From Thermomucor indicae-seudaticae (lineage: Eukaryota > Mucoromycota > Mucoromycetes > Mucorales > Lichtheimiaceae): 33,142 nucleotides of DNA. The notes beneath the pieces are model-generated. The model saw only the letters and a list, made by a program, of their open reading frames with translations, did not search any database and had not been told where the DNA came from. This document shows positions 11,254 through 21,846 of the stretch, in pieces. Each line of letters starts with the position of its first letter. Within the stretch, counting starts at the first letter, position 1. The stretch lies in the NCBI GenBank assembly GCA_000787465.1, contig JSYX01000029.1:1-33142 (forward strand), given 5' to 3'. The translations under genes were made by a program, and so were the position numbers.

Positions 11254-14118
11254 ATGGGAGACGGCACGAGCAGCAGCACCAACAGTAGCAACAGCAACAG
11301 CAACAGCGCTAACTCATTTCTAAAAAACCTGTCGCAAAAAAAGTATTCGTGGATGCAGCCATCCACAACCATCGGTTCGATTCCGATCTCTGGTAGCACT
11401 ACTGCTAGTAGCACGAGTACCGGACCGGCCATGGGTACCTTTTCCTCAACCACAGCAGCTACTGGCGTCAGTAATCGTCCAAAGGAAGCTTCCAATAATA
11501 GTGAGCAGAGGTCAAATAACACCAAGACAGACGATAGACCAGCAAAGAGATCTCGGCAGACCAAACGCGCAAGTTCACAAGATACAGAAAACAACCAGAA
11601 ATCAGCCAAGTCCAGTCCCAGTAGGCGTTCTAGACCTTCGTCGTCGCAACGTTCGTCTCCCGCGACCACATCGACAGCAGCAGCTGATTACGACGAAGAA
11701 GAAGAAGAAGAGGAGGAGGAGCAGCAGCCAGTAGCAGTAGTTCCTCGTCGGCAGTCCAGACGGCATCAGCCCCGATTCAAGTACACCTCGTTTGCAGTGA
11801 AAGGCTTCAATATCCTACCTACACGCAATATTACGAGTACCTTTGATAGGACGGATGCCACTTATTTTCCGGGCAATAAAGCAGGTTCACAGGAGATCGC
11901 ACCTGACGTAAGTAGTTGTAGTCGTAAAACCATGATGATGCTGTTCTCACACGGTATAAAGCCAGAGGAAGAGTGGCGCGATACGATTGTTATTCACCCT
12001 GGGTCACGCAATTTGCGGATCGGCAGATCCTCAGACGCTTTTCCAAAGACCGTGCCGCATGTTATTGCACGGCGCATGAAACAAGGACAACAACCAAAAA
12101 GTGGTGAAGACCCTACCACGAGAGATGTCAAGGCAGTTGCTGCCACGGCTGCGGCAGTGAACCAGAACGAAGAAAAAGAGTCATCGCCGTCTGGTGAGCG
12201 TGGCCCTGTTTCGGATGTGGATATGTTGAACTTCAACAACCGTGACGAGGCGTTGAAAGAGATCAAGAATGAGCTAAAATGGCGCATGAAGGCTGCTAAG
12301 CGGAGGGCTGTGCCTAACGCTGAGGGCCAAGTCATTGGCTTCAATACACAGGCTTACCAGGAGACGATCCCGGACCATAATGATCCGTATAAAGTCGAAT
12401 GGACAGAGTTGAAACCTGGGCAGCCTGTACCCGAATATTTCGTTGGGGAAAAGGTGATAGCAGAATAATCGAACGTTCTTTGTACAAGGCGGTTAATTAT
12501 TATTGTTATTACAGGCACTTAATCTTCCTATTACACAATACCCTGAATACCGACTTTTCTATCCTTGGAAGCACGGGACATTAAATGACCAAGACTATGA
12601 CTCGATTGAAGCATGTTTGGGTGACCTGCAAGCGATTTGGACAGAGACGATACGGTCTGAACTTGATGTTCACGAGTCAAGTTTCGAGGTATAGTTACTT
12701 ACCTATTTCGTATGCCGAGTTTTTCATTCAGTAACGTTTTTGTAAGAATTATAATGCGGTTCTGGTAGTACCAGACCTCTTTAATCGGCGGTATACTTGC
12801 GAATTAATAACAATGATGTTGCGGTATATGAACTTTAGAGCAGTTTGTGTGCAGCAGGTTAGTAAAAAATGTTCGAAACTGTTACTGGCAGTTATATTAA
12901 TGATTGTTTATAGGAATCGACTAGTGCCACGTTTGGTGCGGGTGTATCGAGTGCATGCGTTGTAGATATTGGGGCCCAAAAGACCAGTATCGCATGCATC
13001 GAAGATGGCGTATGCCTCACTGATTCGCGGTATGTCTGTAGTATTGTTAAACTTGTTTTCTGCTTCTATAACTAATATTTGCATGCAGCACGAGCATTGC
13101 TATTGGTGGCGACGACATTACCAAGACTTTTGCATCCTTTTTACTCGCGAACCGGTTTCCGTATGCCGAAATAGACCTTAGCAAAGCCTATGACTGGCGG
13201 TTAGCAGAGGAACTCAAGGAAAAATGGTGTACGATGAATGAAGCAGATATCAGTGTGCAAGTCTATGATTTCTTTGTACGGACGCCTCGACAACCGACCA
13301 AAAAATACCAGTGCAAAGTCTATGACGAGGTATTTTTGGCGCCCTTGTGTCTCTTATACCCAGCTATCTTGAATGCAGGCGAAAAGACTGAGAATGCTAA
13401 AGCGTGGGCCAACCCAAATATCATTGATGACATTGCAGCGGAAGAAGCTAGTGTAAGTAAGCAGGGAGAGAAATGCGCGTCAGTGGCTCATCACTAACTG
13501 ATTAATGCACCAAAAAACTGAAGAGCGTAGCACCAGTGACGATCACGCAACATTCAGCAGTGCAACGGATAAATACGCCTCAGCAATCGTCGTCTGAAGT
13601 ATCATCGGAAGCTTCGTCATCAACACCTGTATATCAACAGAACAACAACAATGGCAATTCTTCATCGCTTGGTGCAGAGACGCCTGCAGGAGCGCGAATA
13701 TATGATGTATATCCTATCGATGTGGCTATTGCACAATCTATTCAGGCAGCTTCAGGAGCGTCTGACGAGCGATTAAAGCGATTCTTTACGAATATCATTC
13801 TCGTGGGTGGCGGTGGTATGATCAGTAACTTTAACAGAGTGCTAGAGGATCGGTATGTCTCTCTCCGTTATACAGTTCGTCGGCCATACTAATTGTTAAT
13901 GATGGGTTAGGCTGCTCTCCACTGTTATAGCACAGCGAGCCAACATTGAGCATGTGGAAGTGTTACCAGCGCCGCGCGAACTTGACCCCCGATTACTGAT
14001 GTGGAAAGGAGCCTCTGTCTTAAGCAAACTGGATATTGCAAAAGAGTTGTGGATTGGCGAAGAAGAATGGAATGAAGTGGGCGCTCGATGCTTACGAGAA
14101 CGAGCATTGTTTATATAG
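11254..14118 (+). CDS. ARP8: Actin-related protein 8 (INO80 chromatin remodeller subunit)
   Basis: ARP8 is a nuclear actin-fold subunit of INO80 that, with ARP4 and actin, binds linker DNA and couples it to nucleosome sliding. Exons are 11254-12453, 12515-12688, 12747-12857, 12914-13029, 13089-13452, 13524-13852 and 13911-14118 (833 residues). The first 180 residues are low-complexity: Ser/Asn/Thr runs, basic patches and a Glu run. Core landmarks are IVIHPGSRNLRIGR, ALNLPITQYPEYRLFYP, SIEACLGDLQAIW, VLVVPDLFNRR, ESTSATFGAGVSSACVVDIG (the phosphate-binding region), IILVGGGGMISNFN, and the closing WNEVGARCLRERALFI. Positions 11908-11961 look like a further GT-AG intron of 54 nt, in frame and without stop, and removing it gives 815 residues. 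A Ser/Gln/Asn-rich insert lies at about 13524-13670. The start is the first ATG of the frame that precedes the Ser-rich tail. Confidence 0.93.
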
Positions 14119-14351
14119 CCAGCTCCCCAATCTTCCTAATGATAGCAAAATGTCCTTCTTACATATATTCCTTTTTTTACCTAGTAGTAGTATGTCATGT
14201 AAAAAGAGAAGAATAGTTGATATGGTACCTCTCAGCTAGAGGGGCCACTTTTTTGATTTCTCAAACTACGCCAACTCCTTTGACAAGTTTCCGTCAAAGA
14301 GATCTTGGAGAGAACGCCAAAAATCTAGAACTGACTATAAATCCGCAAAAG

Positions 14352-15256
14352 ATGGAGATGAGAGGCACTCTGTTCACGTACTACGCGCCTGATCGCCTGA
14401 CCGCTTTTGAATCAGAACCAGAAGATTCACCAAACACAGTCGTGTTTATTGGCGGTCTCGGAGATGGGTACATGGCCGTGCCATATCTTTCCATGTTGCA
14501 GTCGCGTCTAGCTTCCATGCACTGGTCTCTCATTCAGGTCCAGCTCTCGTCGAGCTACACTGGCTACGGTATATCAGACCTGCAAACCGACTGCGATGAG
14601 CTTGACCGTCTTGTCCATTTCCTTCGCACCAAACGAAACAAGCAAAAGATTGTGTTTCTGGGCCACTCGACTGGGTCCCAAGACTGCTACTGGCACAACA
14701 AGCATGGCACAGCTGCAGCACTCGTAGATGGCTTTGTCTTACAAGCACCTGTTTCTGACCGCGAGTATTATTACAAGACACACGCTTCTTCCCATGAGCG
14801 GCACCTGGCGCTCGCGGAAGAAATGCGGGCGACCGGCAGGGGCGAGGAATTGATGCCTCGTGGGATTTGTCCGATACCAACGACAGCAGATCGGTTTTAC
14901 TCGCTTGTTGCGTTTGGGCAAGTTTCCTTGTAGATGCGGGCTAAAGGAGCGGCTATCCCGATAATAATAACTTTTGATATAGAGGCGATGACGATGTGTT
15001 TTCGTCGGATTTACCAGACGATCGAATCCAGGAACTCTATCAAGGTCTGGAGAGACCCATGATCTGGATTCATTCGAAAGATGACGAGTGTTACGCAAGT
15101 GAAATGGATCCAATGGATCTCATGCGACGCTTCCAAAGCTTTTGCCCTGCTATCAAAGAAACCCATGTCTTACCTAGTGGCGGCCACTCTGTAGAGACTG
15201 AAGAGAGCCAGCGTATGCTGTGTGATATTGTCGAGAACTTTTTGAGTACTCTTTAA
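14352..15256 (+). CDS. UPF0613/DUF1749 alpha/beta hydrolase
   Basis: This is a predicted serine hydrolase of 279 residues with exons 14352-14917 and 14983-15256. The nucleophile elbow is GHSTG (Ser near residue 101), preceded by VVFIGGLGDGYMAVPYL. The acid is likely in HSKDDECYAS and the histidine in LPSGGHSVE near the C-terminus. The junction peptide FGGDDDVFSSDLPDD is the best family match and requires a GC donor (GCAAGT at 14918) with AG at 14981-14982. Reading through the intron stops after QVSL. Known fungal members include the siderophore esterase SidJ of Aspergillus, but the substrate here is not shown. The ATG at 14352 is followed six bases later by another in-frame ATG, and either could be used. 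It lies 233 bp downstream of ARP8 on the same strand. No signal peptide is visible, so it is probably cytosolic. Confidence 0.88.
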
Positions 15257-16100
15257 GCAGGCGCTGCCCCCCACCGAATGTGAAATACTATTTATTAAAG
15301 AAACAGGTGTCTTCCGCCCTCGCTTCGCTCCGGGCCGTTCCCTATTTACGCGAAGCGTGAATCAGTGGAGACCTGAAAAAGATTTCAAGACGTACTTTAA
15401 TAGACAAAATGGTATCCCAGGCGCATCGAAGGATATAATATCAAAGATCCGAATAAGTCAAGAACGAATCGATAGAGCCACCGTCTCATAAATGCTCTGC
15501 ACGCAGCTGTTATAAATAAGACCAAGCGTATTGATTGAAAAAGAAAAAGAATAGGCTTTTTCATCGGTTGCCCTCCGGGCGGCTTACTGAACCTTAGAAA
15601 ACCCTCAGGTAATCCTACGTGCAAGAGCCCATAAGGCTGAATCAGCGTGAGCGGCAGAGAAACGAATCCAAGGACGTTACATATCACAGATATTAGGATA
15701 AGCCCAAAAACCGAACATGAAATGGATTGACCCGTTGTTGGGAGAAAGATATATATCATAAACAGCAATCAAAAAGTAAAGGTGTTTTAGTCTTGGTTTT
15801 TGCTTCGGTTTCAGGGCAACCAAGAAGAGTAAGAAACCTTGCCCTACCTTATAGATAGAGGTTACAGGCGTTCGCCTCCATCCTTTCGGCAGCATCACCA
15901 TCAGTAGAATCCCAGTGATTTCATATGACAATGCTAAGAGCACATGGCTCCTAGACTTGATCAAATATGGCTAATACATTGAGCGGACGTTCATCATTTG
16001 GCAATGCTGAGAGCGTAAAACTCCCAGGGTAGGCGCCAGCGAAACTGCAGGCAGTGTGGTGACCACTAAAGAACCTCTCCTTTTATCGCTACACAGCGAT
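15257..16100. other. Non-coding stretch, probable mobile-element debris
   Basis: Two minus-strand frames are open here (15397-15768 and 15677-15964), but their hydrophobic translations match nothing I recognise and overlap each other. Short GC-rich words such as CGCTTCGC, CCTCCGGGCGG and GGCGTTCGCC, and the palindrome ACGCGAAGCGT (about 15349-15359), suggest repeated or transposon-derived sequence. It is on the 3' side of the Helitron helicase relic, so it may be part of that element. No CTRR-plus-hairpin Helitron end was proven. Confidence 0.35.
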
Positions 16101-16650
16101 TTATGTACGCTGGAACGACTGAATCGCTTCGCGGTAGACGACGACAGTTGTATCTGGACGTGTGACATCATCATGGTCACCTGAATCGCTTGCAGGCAGT
16201 AAAAAGATCTGCAAGTCCTCCGGCCGTCGAAACGCCTGACAGAGCAACGTAAAGCCGACCGTGCGAGAAGTTTGATCGGAAGAGACACAGCGTAGCCTTC
16301 TGCAGAGTCTGACCTTGCGACTTGTTGATCGTCATTGCAAAAGCTGGCAAAACTGGGAACTGATGTCGTGTCATCTTGAACGGCAATGCCGAATCGTTGA
16401 TATCAAACCGCACCCGCGGGATGTACACAATGTCGTGCGCGCACATTCCTCATGTGTGATGATCTCAAGGACATGGAGAAGAAGGTTCCTGCAGATTAGT
16501 CGCGTGCCATTACACAAACCTTTTGAAGGGTTGATGTTCCGCAGCAACATAATCGGCTGGTGTCTCTTCAGTGCAAGTCGATGAGGTTTGGCGAGTTGAT
16601 CGAGTGCAAGTATTCTGGTTATTTCAATATTTGCGTGCAATACGGGAGCC
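16101..16650 (-). pseudogene. Helitron-type Pif1 helicase, C-terminal relic
   Basis: This is the end of a RepHel-type protein of rolling-circle transposons (Helitrons), read on the minus strand in three frames. From about 16590 it reads HQPIMLLRNINPSKGLCNGT, the typical Pif1-family block. After a shift near 16440 it reads VYIPRVRFDINDSALPFK, then FAMTINKSQGQTL (motif V) and GRLYVALSGVST (motif VI, where the usual SRV arginine is Gly). After another shift it ends VTRPDTTVVVYREAI and a stop at 16103. The N-terminal helicase motifs and the Rep domain are missing on the upstream side. Frameshifts and truncation make it inactive. It stops about 310 bp upstream of the CRIPT start codon, so it lies within or next to that promoter. 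Confidence 0.85.
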
Positions 16651-16963
16651 AAGTTGATTGCGCATACAAGCCGACCTATGCCAGGAGCGAGACACCCAAA
16701 GGCAGCGTTCTCTGCAAAAGCACATAGTATGGGACATCTCCAAAATGACCCCTTTTGTTGATGTTGTATTTGCTGGTGCTATATTTTGAGATGAGGCGAG
16801 GAGAACTGTAAGACCAGTCTTTATTCTTCGAAGAAGGGAGGAAGAGCGTCTTACTGTAGTGGTGAGTGTGCATGAATTTGGAAAATTGTCGGGCTTTAAA
16901 AGGGGCAATGATGATCCCACTGAATTGAGAGCGCTGCTTTCTTTCTCGAACATTTCTGGAACC

Positions 16964-17428
16964 ATGGTGTGCAAAAAGTGCGAAAAGAAGTTGACAGCTG
17001 TAGCTGCTCCCGACAAGTGGAAGGAAGGAGCAAAGAATGCAGTTGGTATGTGCGATGTCGGCCTGCAATTTGTTACAGCTTGAACTAACGGATCTCGTTA
17101 AGCTGGCCAAGAAGGTCGAAAGATCAATCAGAACAAACTATTGTCGAAATCTGCTAAAATAAGGTATTGGTTGTCCATTCAAACAGAATGACTCTGTTTC
17201 CTAATCGTACGTTTAGATTTTCACCTTATGAGAACAAGTGCAAAGTCTGTAAATCTAAAGTACATCAACCACAAGCGAATTACTGCCAAAGTAAGTAGAG
17301 TCTTATCCATTGATTTTGTTCAAGGTATACTTATCGTCCTGTTAGACTGTGCATATAAACGAGGCATCTGTGCCATGTGCGGCAAGCAAGTACTGGATAC
17401 CACAAGTTACAAGCAGTCCTCAAAGTAG
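16964..17428 (+). CDS. CRIPT: CRIPT family cysteine-rich protein
   Basis: This is a small conserved zinc-binding protein, 99 residues against 101 in human. It was named as a PDZ-binding partner in animals, is nearly universal in eukaryotes, and is linked to spliceosome function. Exons are 16964-17045, 17103-17163, 17217-17290 and 17346-17428. Landmarks are MVCKKCEKKL at the start, DKWKEGAKNA, GRKINQNKLLSK, RFSPYENKCKVCKSKVHQ, YCQNCAYKRGICAMCGKQVL and the C-terminal NYKQ-like TTSYKQSSK. Four CxxC pairs are intact. The PDZ-binding C-terminus of animals (QTSV) is absent, as expected for a fungus. All three introns are GT-AG and 53-57 nt long. It is convergent with the amino acid transporter, with about 408 bp between stops. 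Confidence 0.96.
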
Positions 17429-17836
17429 AACAAGACCGTTCGAAACTGTACACCAATTGCCAGCGTCCAGTGAGGACGACCTGTAGGGAAGGCGAAACGT
17501 TGCTTACAAATACCACATCATCTTCAGCAACATGCATCACCATCTAATGACCTAGTTTTACAATCCGTGGTTATTGTTATTCAGTCCACAGCAGAAGGGT
17601 TCACCAAAGATCTGTATAAAGACAATAAGTGTTAATACAAGTAAGGTTGTTTTGGTTGGCAATCGACCTCATCCTTTTCCTTTTCTCTTGTGCGACCTTT
17701 GGCGAAGATCTCCATTATCTCCATTAGCACAAGGGCATCATGGCATTTATCGGTTACGTAATTTACAGGTTCATTAGATACAAGTGACCTGGTTTTCTGA
17801 ATACAAAAGACATGACGGGTCTGATAGATATGTAGA
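17429..17836. other. Convergent 3' intergenic region
   Basis: These 408 bp lie between the CRIPT stop and the transporter stop. They hold both 3' UTRs. Short open frames are present on both strands, but none has support. No repeat or RNA gene was seen. Confidence 0.4.
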
Positions 17837-19685
17837 CTAAATGCTGTTTGGAAGGAAACTCCAGATCGTTCCGAGAACGGCCATGAGAATGGATACAGTC
17901 AAGATAAAGTTGTTTAAAATGGATTCTCCGAGACTGATGCTGTCACCAAAGAGGCGTTGGTAGCAAATCAAAGGGAAGATGGCAGATATTCCAAAGCTAA
18001 AGAGGGCACCTAGCAAAGACTGCATATAGAGAGCGATCCATGCATTTAGGAAAGCAAAATGTCTACGTAGAAAGGAATGGGACATTACCACGACACGGTC
18101 AAAACCTGGAAAAACGGTAGCAATATACACAATGACAAGACTTGTGATGATTCGAACAGAGGCAGAGACCAAACGTTTTCGCCAAACCTGAAACTTGCAC
18201 CAAGCCTCGACCGCCGGTTGACCGAGGATCCAGAGTTCCCACGTTAAGTTGACAGGGTTGAGCATCAAGCCATATTTGGCGACTGGTGTCAGGACAATGA
18301 GGCCCACTCCGAGGCGTGTCAGGGTCCTGTGGAATCCCGGCGTGCTGGCCAAGTTTTGGGTGATCTCCTGCATTGTTTCTGAGCCAAACATAAAGTAACC
18401 CGTTGCGGCCATGGTGATGTAGGCAACTCCGGTGATCACATAGGTAATGTCGACCATACGCTCGTATTGTTTAGGATCTTGCATATCCCGGTATATTGCT
18501 GGAAACACCGCGTGGCCCGAGAAGCCAGCCATCATGAGTCCAAACGCAAGTGGAATATTGTACGGATCGGACGGAATCACCTCCGTATCCTGTTTGGTCG
18601 TCAGTATTATCGTTCACACACTTTCTGTCTAATACATTACCATGAGATCCAACAAGCTGCCTGGAGCCGTCTTTTTGTAAAACCCATTGGCGATCACGGT
18701 AAACAACAGACAAATACAGGTAATAATCCCTATAAGACTCGTGAACGCCAGTCTACGCATCGGAAGAAACAAGGTTGGTGTCAAGACAATAAACGAGACC
18801 ATTCGCACTGTCATCAGATCCACTTGAGGCCAAAACGCTTGGATTCCGTCGCCGAGGAGAACAACCATGGCAATGCTGAAACATTATGCATATATCCTAT
18901 CAGAATACTACTGCCTTCAGGGGAGGAAGTAGATGCGCTTACCCGATGGTCATAAGTTCCACAATAAAGACAGTGCTCACAAACGCCCTGCCACCTTCAT
19001 TAAACGCAGCTGCACCCATATCGCCGTAGGTAGAAGCACCATCCGCGTCCAGGCACCGCGCAATGATTTTGGCAGTATAGTTAGTTCCAAGTGCACAGAA
19101 CAGAAAGATCAAGGACCCGACGAGCCAGCCGCTACAACGCATCGCGAGTGGCATAGCAAGAATGCCAATTCCGACCAAAACATTCACGGCATTAAAGACA
19201 GACTGGATAAAACTCGATCGTTTCTCGCTGACATCTGGCTGAAGAACGGAAGCAAGGGTGGTGTGCCGTGACAGGTCTGGGAAATCTTGGTAGGCTGTAG
19301 TAGTGGTAGCAGTACGTTGAGACAGAGTCCGATCAATTGCATCAAAGTAGTAGTGTGGTCTACATAAGGGCGGGTGAGCATATTTACCGTACATTGCTAA
19401 GGGGGGCCGCATCTACCGTGATGTCTTGGAGTCAATACTCATGCGTCGCTCAATATCGTGTGTTGAAGTGGGTATTGTGAGGTTCTCGGCGATATAGAGC
19501 ATGGATGTACGAGAATAAGATCCAGCAAACGATCCAACAGCATCTCGGAAGGATCGAGAAGACTCAAAGGATTCGAATCTAGTCAGTTCGTTATCATTCC
19601 CTGTTGTTGATCCGTAATTGTGTGAAAAGCGTGAAGGATGTGTGTTGGATGGCGCCCGACTAGTAATAGGCAAAGATGAAGCCAT
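17837..19685 (-). CDS. AVT1-like vacuolar amino acid transporter
   Basis: This is a membrane transporter of the AAAP family that, in yeast Avt1, moves neutral amino acids and histidine into the vacuole in exchange for protons. Exons in coding order are 19685-19417, 19359-18943, 18875-18641 and 18589-17837, giving 557 residues. A hydrophilic N-terminus of about 140 residues, rich in Ser/Thr/Arg, precedes the first membrane segment, typical of AVT1. Family motifs are FNAVNVLVGIGILAMPLAM (TM1), GWLVG, YTAKIIARCLD, TYGDMG, the PYNIPLAFGLMMAGFSGHA segment (TM6 region) and FPAIYRDMQDPKQY. About 11 membrane helices can be traced. The start is the ATG at 19685. A longer open frame upstream lacks a better ATG. 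All introns are GT-AG. Exact substrate and vacuolar location are inferred from the family. Confidence 0.9.
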
Positions 19686-20332
19686 AATAACGATAATAAA
19701 GAAGAAAAAGAGCTGGCCGGACTGGACCTTTATATACTTGTATTTATGAAACAAAGGGTTATGAGATCATGCTTGAACCTTTTCTTTCCGGGGGGGGGGG
19801 GAAGCCTGTCAAACAGCTTCCCGCGGATGAGTCCATTTCACCTTTTTAACGCAAAAATTGCGCTCATTCCACATGGGGTAAATAATCACTCCCAGCCTTT
19901 GGCAGACAGTAAACCTTTGTAAATTGAGCGAAAGGGGCCTTTTTCCAATCAGGACACTGTGTTGACCTCTGTTGCTTTTGTTGTCCCTCACCAAAAGCCC
20001 GCCTTAGCTTCGCCTGTCTTCTTAATGTATATCTTAAGTGCCAATAAAATCAGCCATTGCACAAAGGGTAACTGTTGAAACGTTTTCGCTCTTTATCTGA
20101 CGCATTCTTTCTCAAAACAAGTCCTTCGCTAATTTTGGTCAAACCACAGTTGCGTGTCAGCAACGCGATGGTCATCTTCCAATAAAGATCGGCATGTCCG
20201 TATCTATTTCATTCTGTGGAAAAAACATAAGCGTAAAACTGATTGTTTTCTAGCCAAAACACAAGCCAAAGATCTTACGCTGACCGTAAAAAGGGTTTTC
20301 GCCCTGAACAGCATGCAGTACGTTGTGAACTC
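19686..20332. promoter_or_regulatory. Transporter 5' flank with G12 run
   Basis: These 647 bp lie between the transporter start and the stop of the small coiled-coil gene on the same strand. A run of 12 G (19790-19801), preceded by a pyrimidine tract, sits about 105 bp upstream of the start codon. On the coding strand it is C12. No gene or RNA was recognised in the rest. Confidence 0.4.
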
Positions 20333-20806
20333 TTATTCCATTGGCGTACCGTTGCCTCGCAGCCAATTGATGGCTTCTCTTTCAGAGACGATAGGTGCAA
20401 ATCCAAACCCAAAGAAATCAGCTGCATATGAACCGCGCATTTCAGTAAGTCGAAGAAACCAATACAATAAACGTCTAAATGCAACAAAACTTGCCTGGTG
20501 GATAAGGTTGCTGTTGCTGTTGCTGTTGCTTCTTTAGACATGGTTTAGTAAATCAAGAAAGCTTCCTTGTAAACGCAAAAAGCGCTCACCTCTTCTTCTT
20601 GTTTCACAAGCTCCTGCAGCTTCTTTCTTGTTTCTGCTTCAGCGGCTTCGATCCGCTCTTGCTCTTGCTCCCGTTTCAACTGGTGATTCTGCAGTAAGAA
20701 CATGTCAGCGCAGAGGCACCACTACTATACTACCTACCAACGCCGCATTACGTGCTCGATACCGATTCAATCGTTCTCGCATGTCTTTTAAATGATTGCG
20801 ATCCAT
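20333..20806 (-). CDS. Small coiled-coil protein, unknown function
   Basis: I do not recognise this protein. Exons in coding order are 20806-20738, 20688-20590, 20531-20495 and 20421-20333, giving 97 residues. Residues 1-56 are highly charged (RERLNRYRARNAAL, KREQEQERIEAAEAE, KKLQELVKQEEE) and should form one long coiled coil. A run of seven Gln and PYPP follow. The last 28 residues are compact and non-repetitive (DFFGFGFAPIVSEREAINWL, then RGNGTPME), which looks like a conserved short motif. The last intron (20422-20494) uses a GC donor with the ideal GC-AG sequence CAG|GCAAGT, and only this joins the Gln-rich exon to the C-terminal exon in frame. Intron 2 has a TACTAAAC branch point. Its ATG is only 46 nt beyond the stop of the GPI-protein gene on the same strand. 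The chained frame, introns and codon sum support a real gene. Confidence 0.65.
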
Positions 20807-20852
20807 TTGTATAATCAAAGACAAGCAACGGTAAAAAAGGAAATTTTTTCTT

Positions 20853-21527
20853 TTATTGTTGCAGAAATGGTAAAACGAACAATAAGCCAGAGATCCAAGA
20901 AGGCGACAGGACGGATGCGCTCGACGAGATTTTTTCTTCAGGCCCTGCCGTCAATGTCGCGATCAAAGGGTCTGGGCCTACTATACGTGATTTACCCAGG
21001 TCCGACGAAGTAACCTCACGGGAAGGCTTGCGTGTTAAGTGGTCGGGTTCATGCACAGATGACTCATGCACAGATGGTTCATGCGCAGATGGTTCATGCA
21101 CAGATGCCGCATGCATCACAACAATATCACTCAGGTCTTCTAACTCGGCACCTTGTTTTTGACACACTTGAGAAACAGCTGCCATTTGCTTTTCTTTATG
21201 CTCTATGAGAAGCCGTTTAGTCAACCTTTTGTCCGTCCAAACCTTCCGAACTATCCTTTTACCGAGCAGCTCTTGACTGGATGGACATTCAGCGTAGCAT
21301 GCCAATAACTGCTTTCCTGCTGAACAAGCACATGTACTGGACGCATTCTTATGACAAGCTTCAATGGCATATTTTGCCGTCTTGGTACATAATTCGAACC
21401 TAATATCCGCTCTCGTTTAAAAAGTCGGTGACTTGAAAAGGAAGGAAGTTCTTTACATTTGATTGCAGCCATAAACGCCGACTATAAGCAGCGCATAGAA
21501 CAATGACAGGTATAACAACTTCTTCAT
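20853..21527 (-). CDS. Secreted cysteine-rich GPI-anchored protein
   Basis: This is a predicted cell-surface protein of 185 residues. Exons in coding order are 21527-21457, 21399-21263 and 21202-20853. An N-terminal signal peptide is clear (MKKLLYLSLFYALLIVGVYG). The mature part starts with an eight-cysteine module: C-N-Q, LCTK, EACHK, TCACS, ACYAECP and VCQKQ. A Ser/Glu/His/Pro-rich stalk with repeated VHEP/AHEP/VHES units and basic stretches follows. The C-terminus has a small-residue omega-like site (SSSAS) and a hydrophobic tail (GLLFVLPFLQQ), typical of a GPI attachment signal. The intron 21203-21262 (60 nt) is in frame and has a GACTAAAC branch point, so it is probably spliced. Retention adds 20 residues. 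The eight cysteines recall CFEM-like modules, but the spacing does not let me assign a family. Function is unknown. A wall or surface role is inferred from anchoring. Confidence 0.75.
21047..21106. repeat. Four 15-bp tandem units in the GPI protein stalk
   Basis: Four consecutive 15-bp copies of GTTCATGCACAGATG (with one to two changes) encode five-residue units read as SVHEP/SAHEP/SVHES on the minus strand. Such in-frame minisatellites in wall-protein stalks can change copy number. Confidence 0.85.
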
Positions 21528-21846
21528 GGTTGTTGCGTCACGAGCAGAATAAGAAAGATGGAAGCTAAGAAGGAGGAATGCAGTCGGTAAAATACTCATT
21601 CAATTTCCAACCATTCCGAAGAACTATTTGTTGCTTTTTCATTCATTCACCGTATGGACATTTTTCTATCTCTTTTGGGATATACAAACAAAAAGGGTAA
21701 AAAAGATGCAGTAAGGCGATGCGTGAAAATGGATTACTAGTGATGATTGGACGGGAAGGGCAGGACGGGAGGGGGATATGATATGGGCATCAGGAATAAA
21801 GACAAGATAAATGTTAAAGGAACCAGTCCCCCATCTATCTATTTGT
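21528..21846. other. Intergenic region, GPI gene 5' flank and P5 ATPase 3' flank
   Basis: These 319 bp lie between two minus-strand genes. I see no repeat, RNA gene or named regulatory site. Confidence 0.35.

Noticed and set aside
11241..11669. Minus-strand frame rich in Leu/Val
   Set aside because: It is the antisense of the Ser/Asn/Thr-rich ARP8 N-terminus. The Leu runs come from AGC/AAC repeats.
15397..15964. Two hydrophobic minus-strand frames as membrane proteins
   Set aside because: They overlap in different frames, lack convincing starts or splice partners, and lie in GC-word-rich repeat-like sequence.
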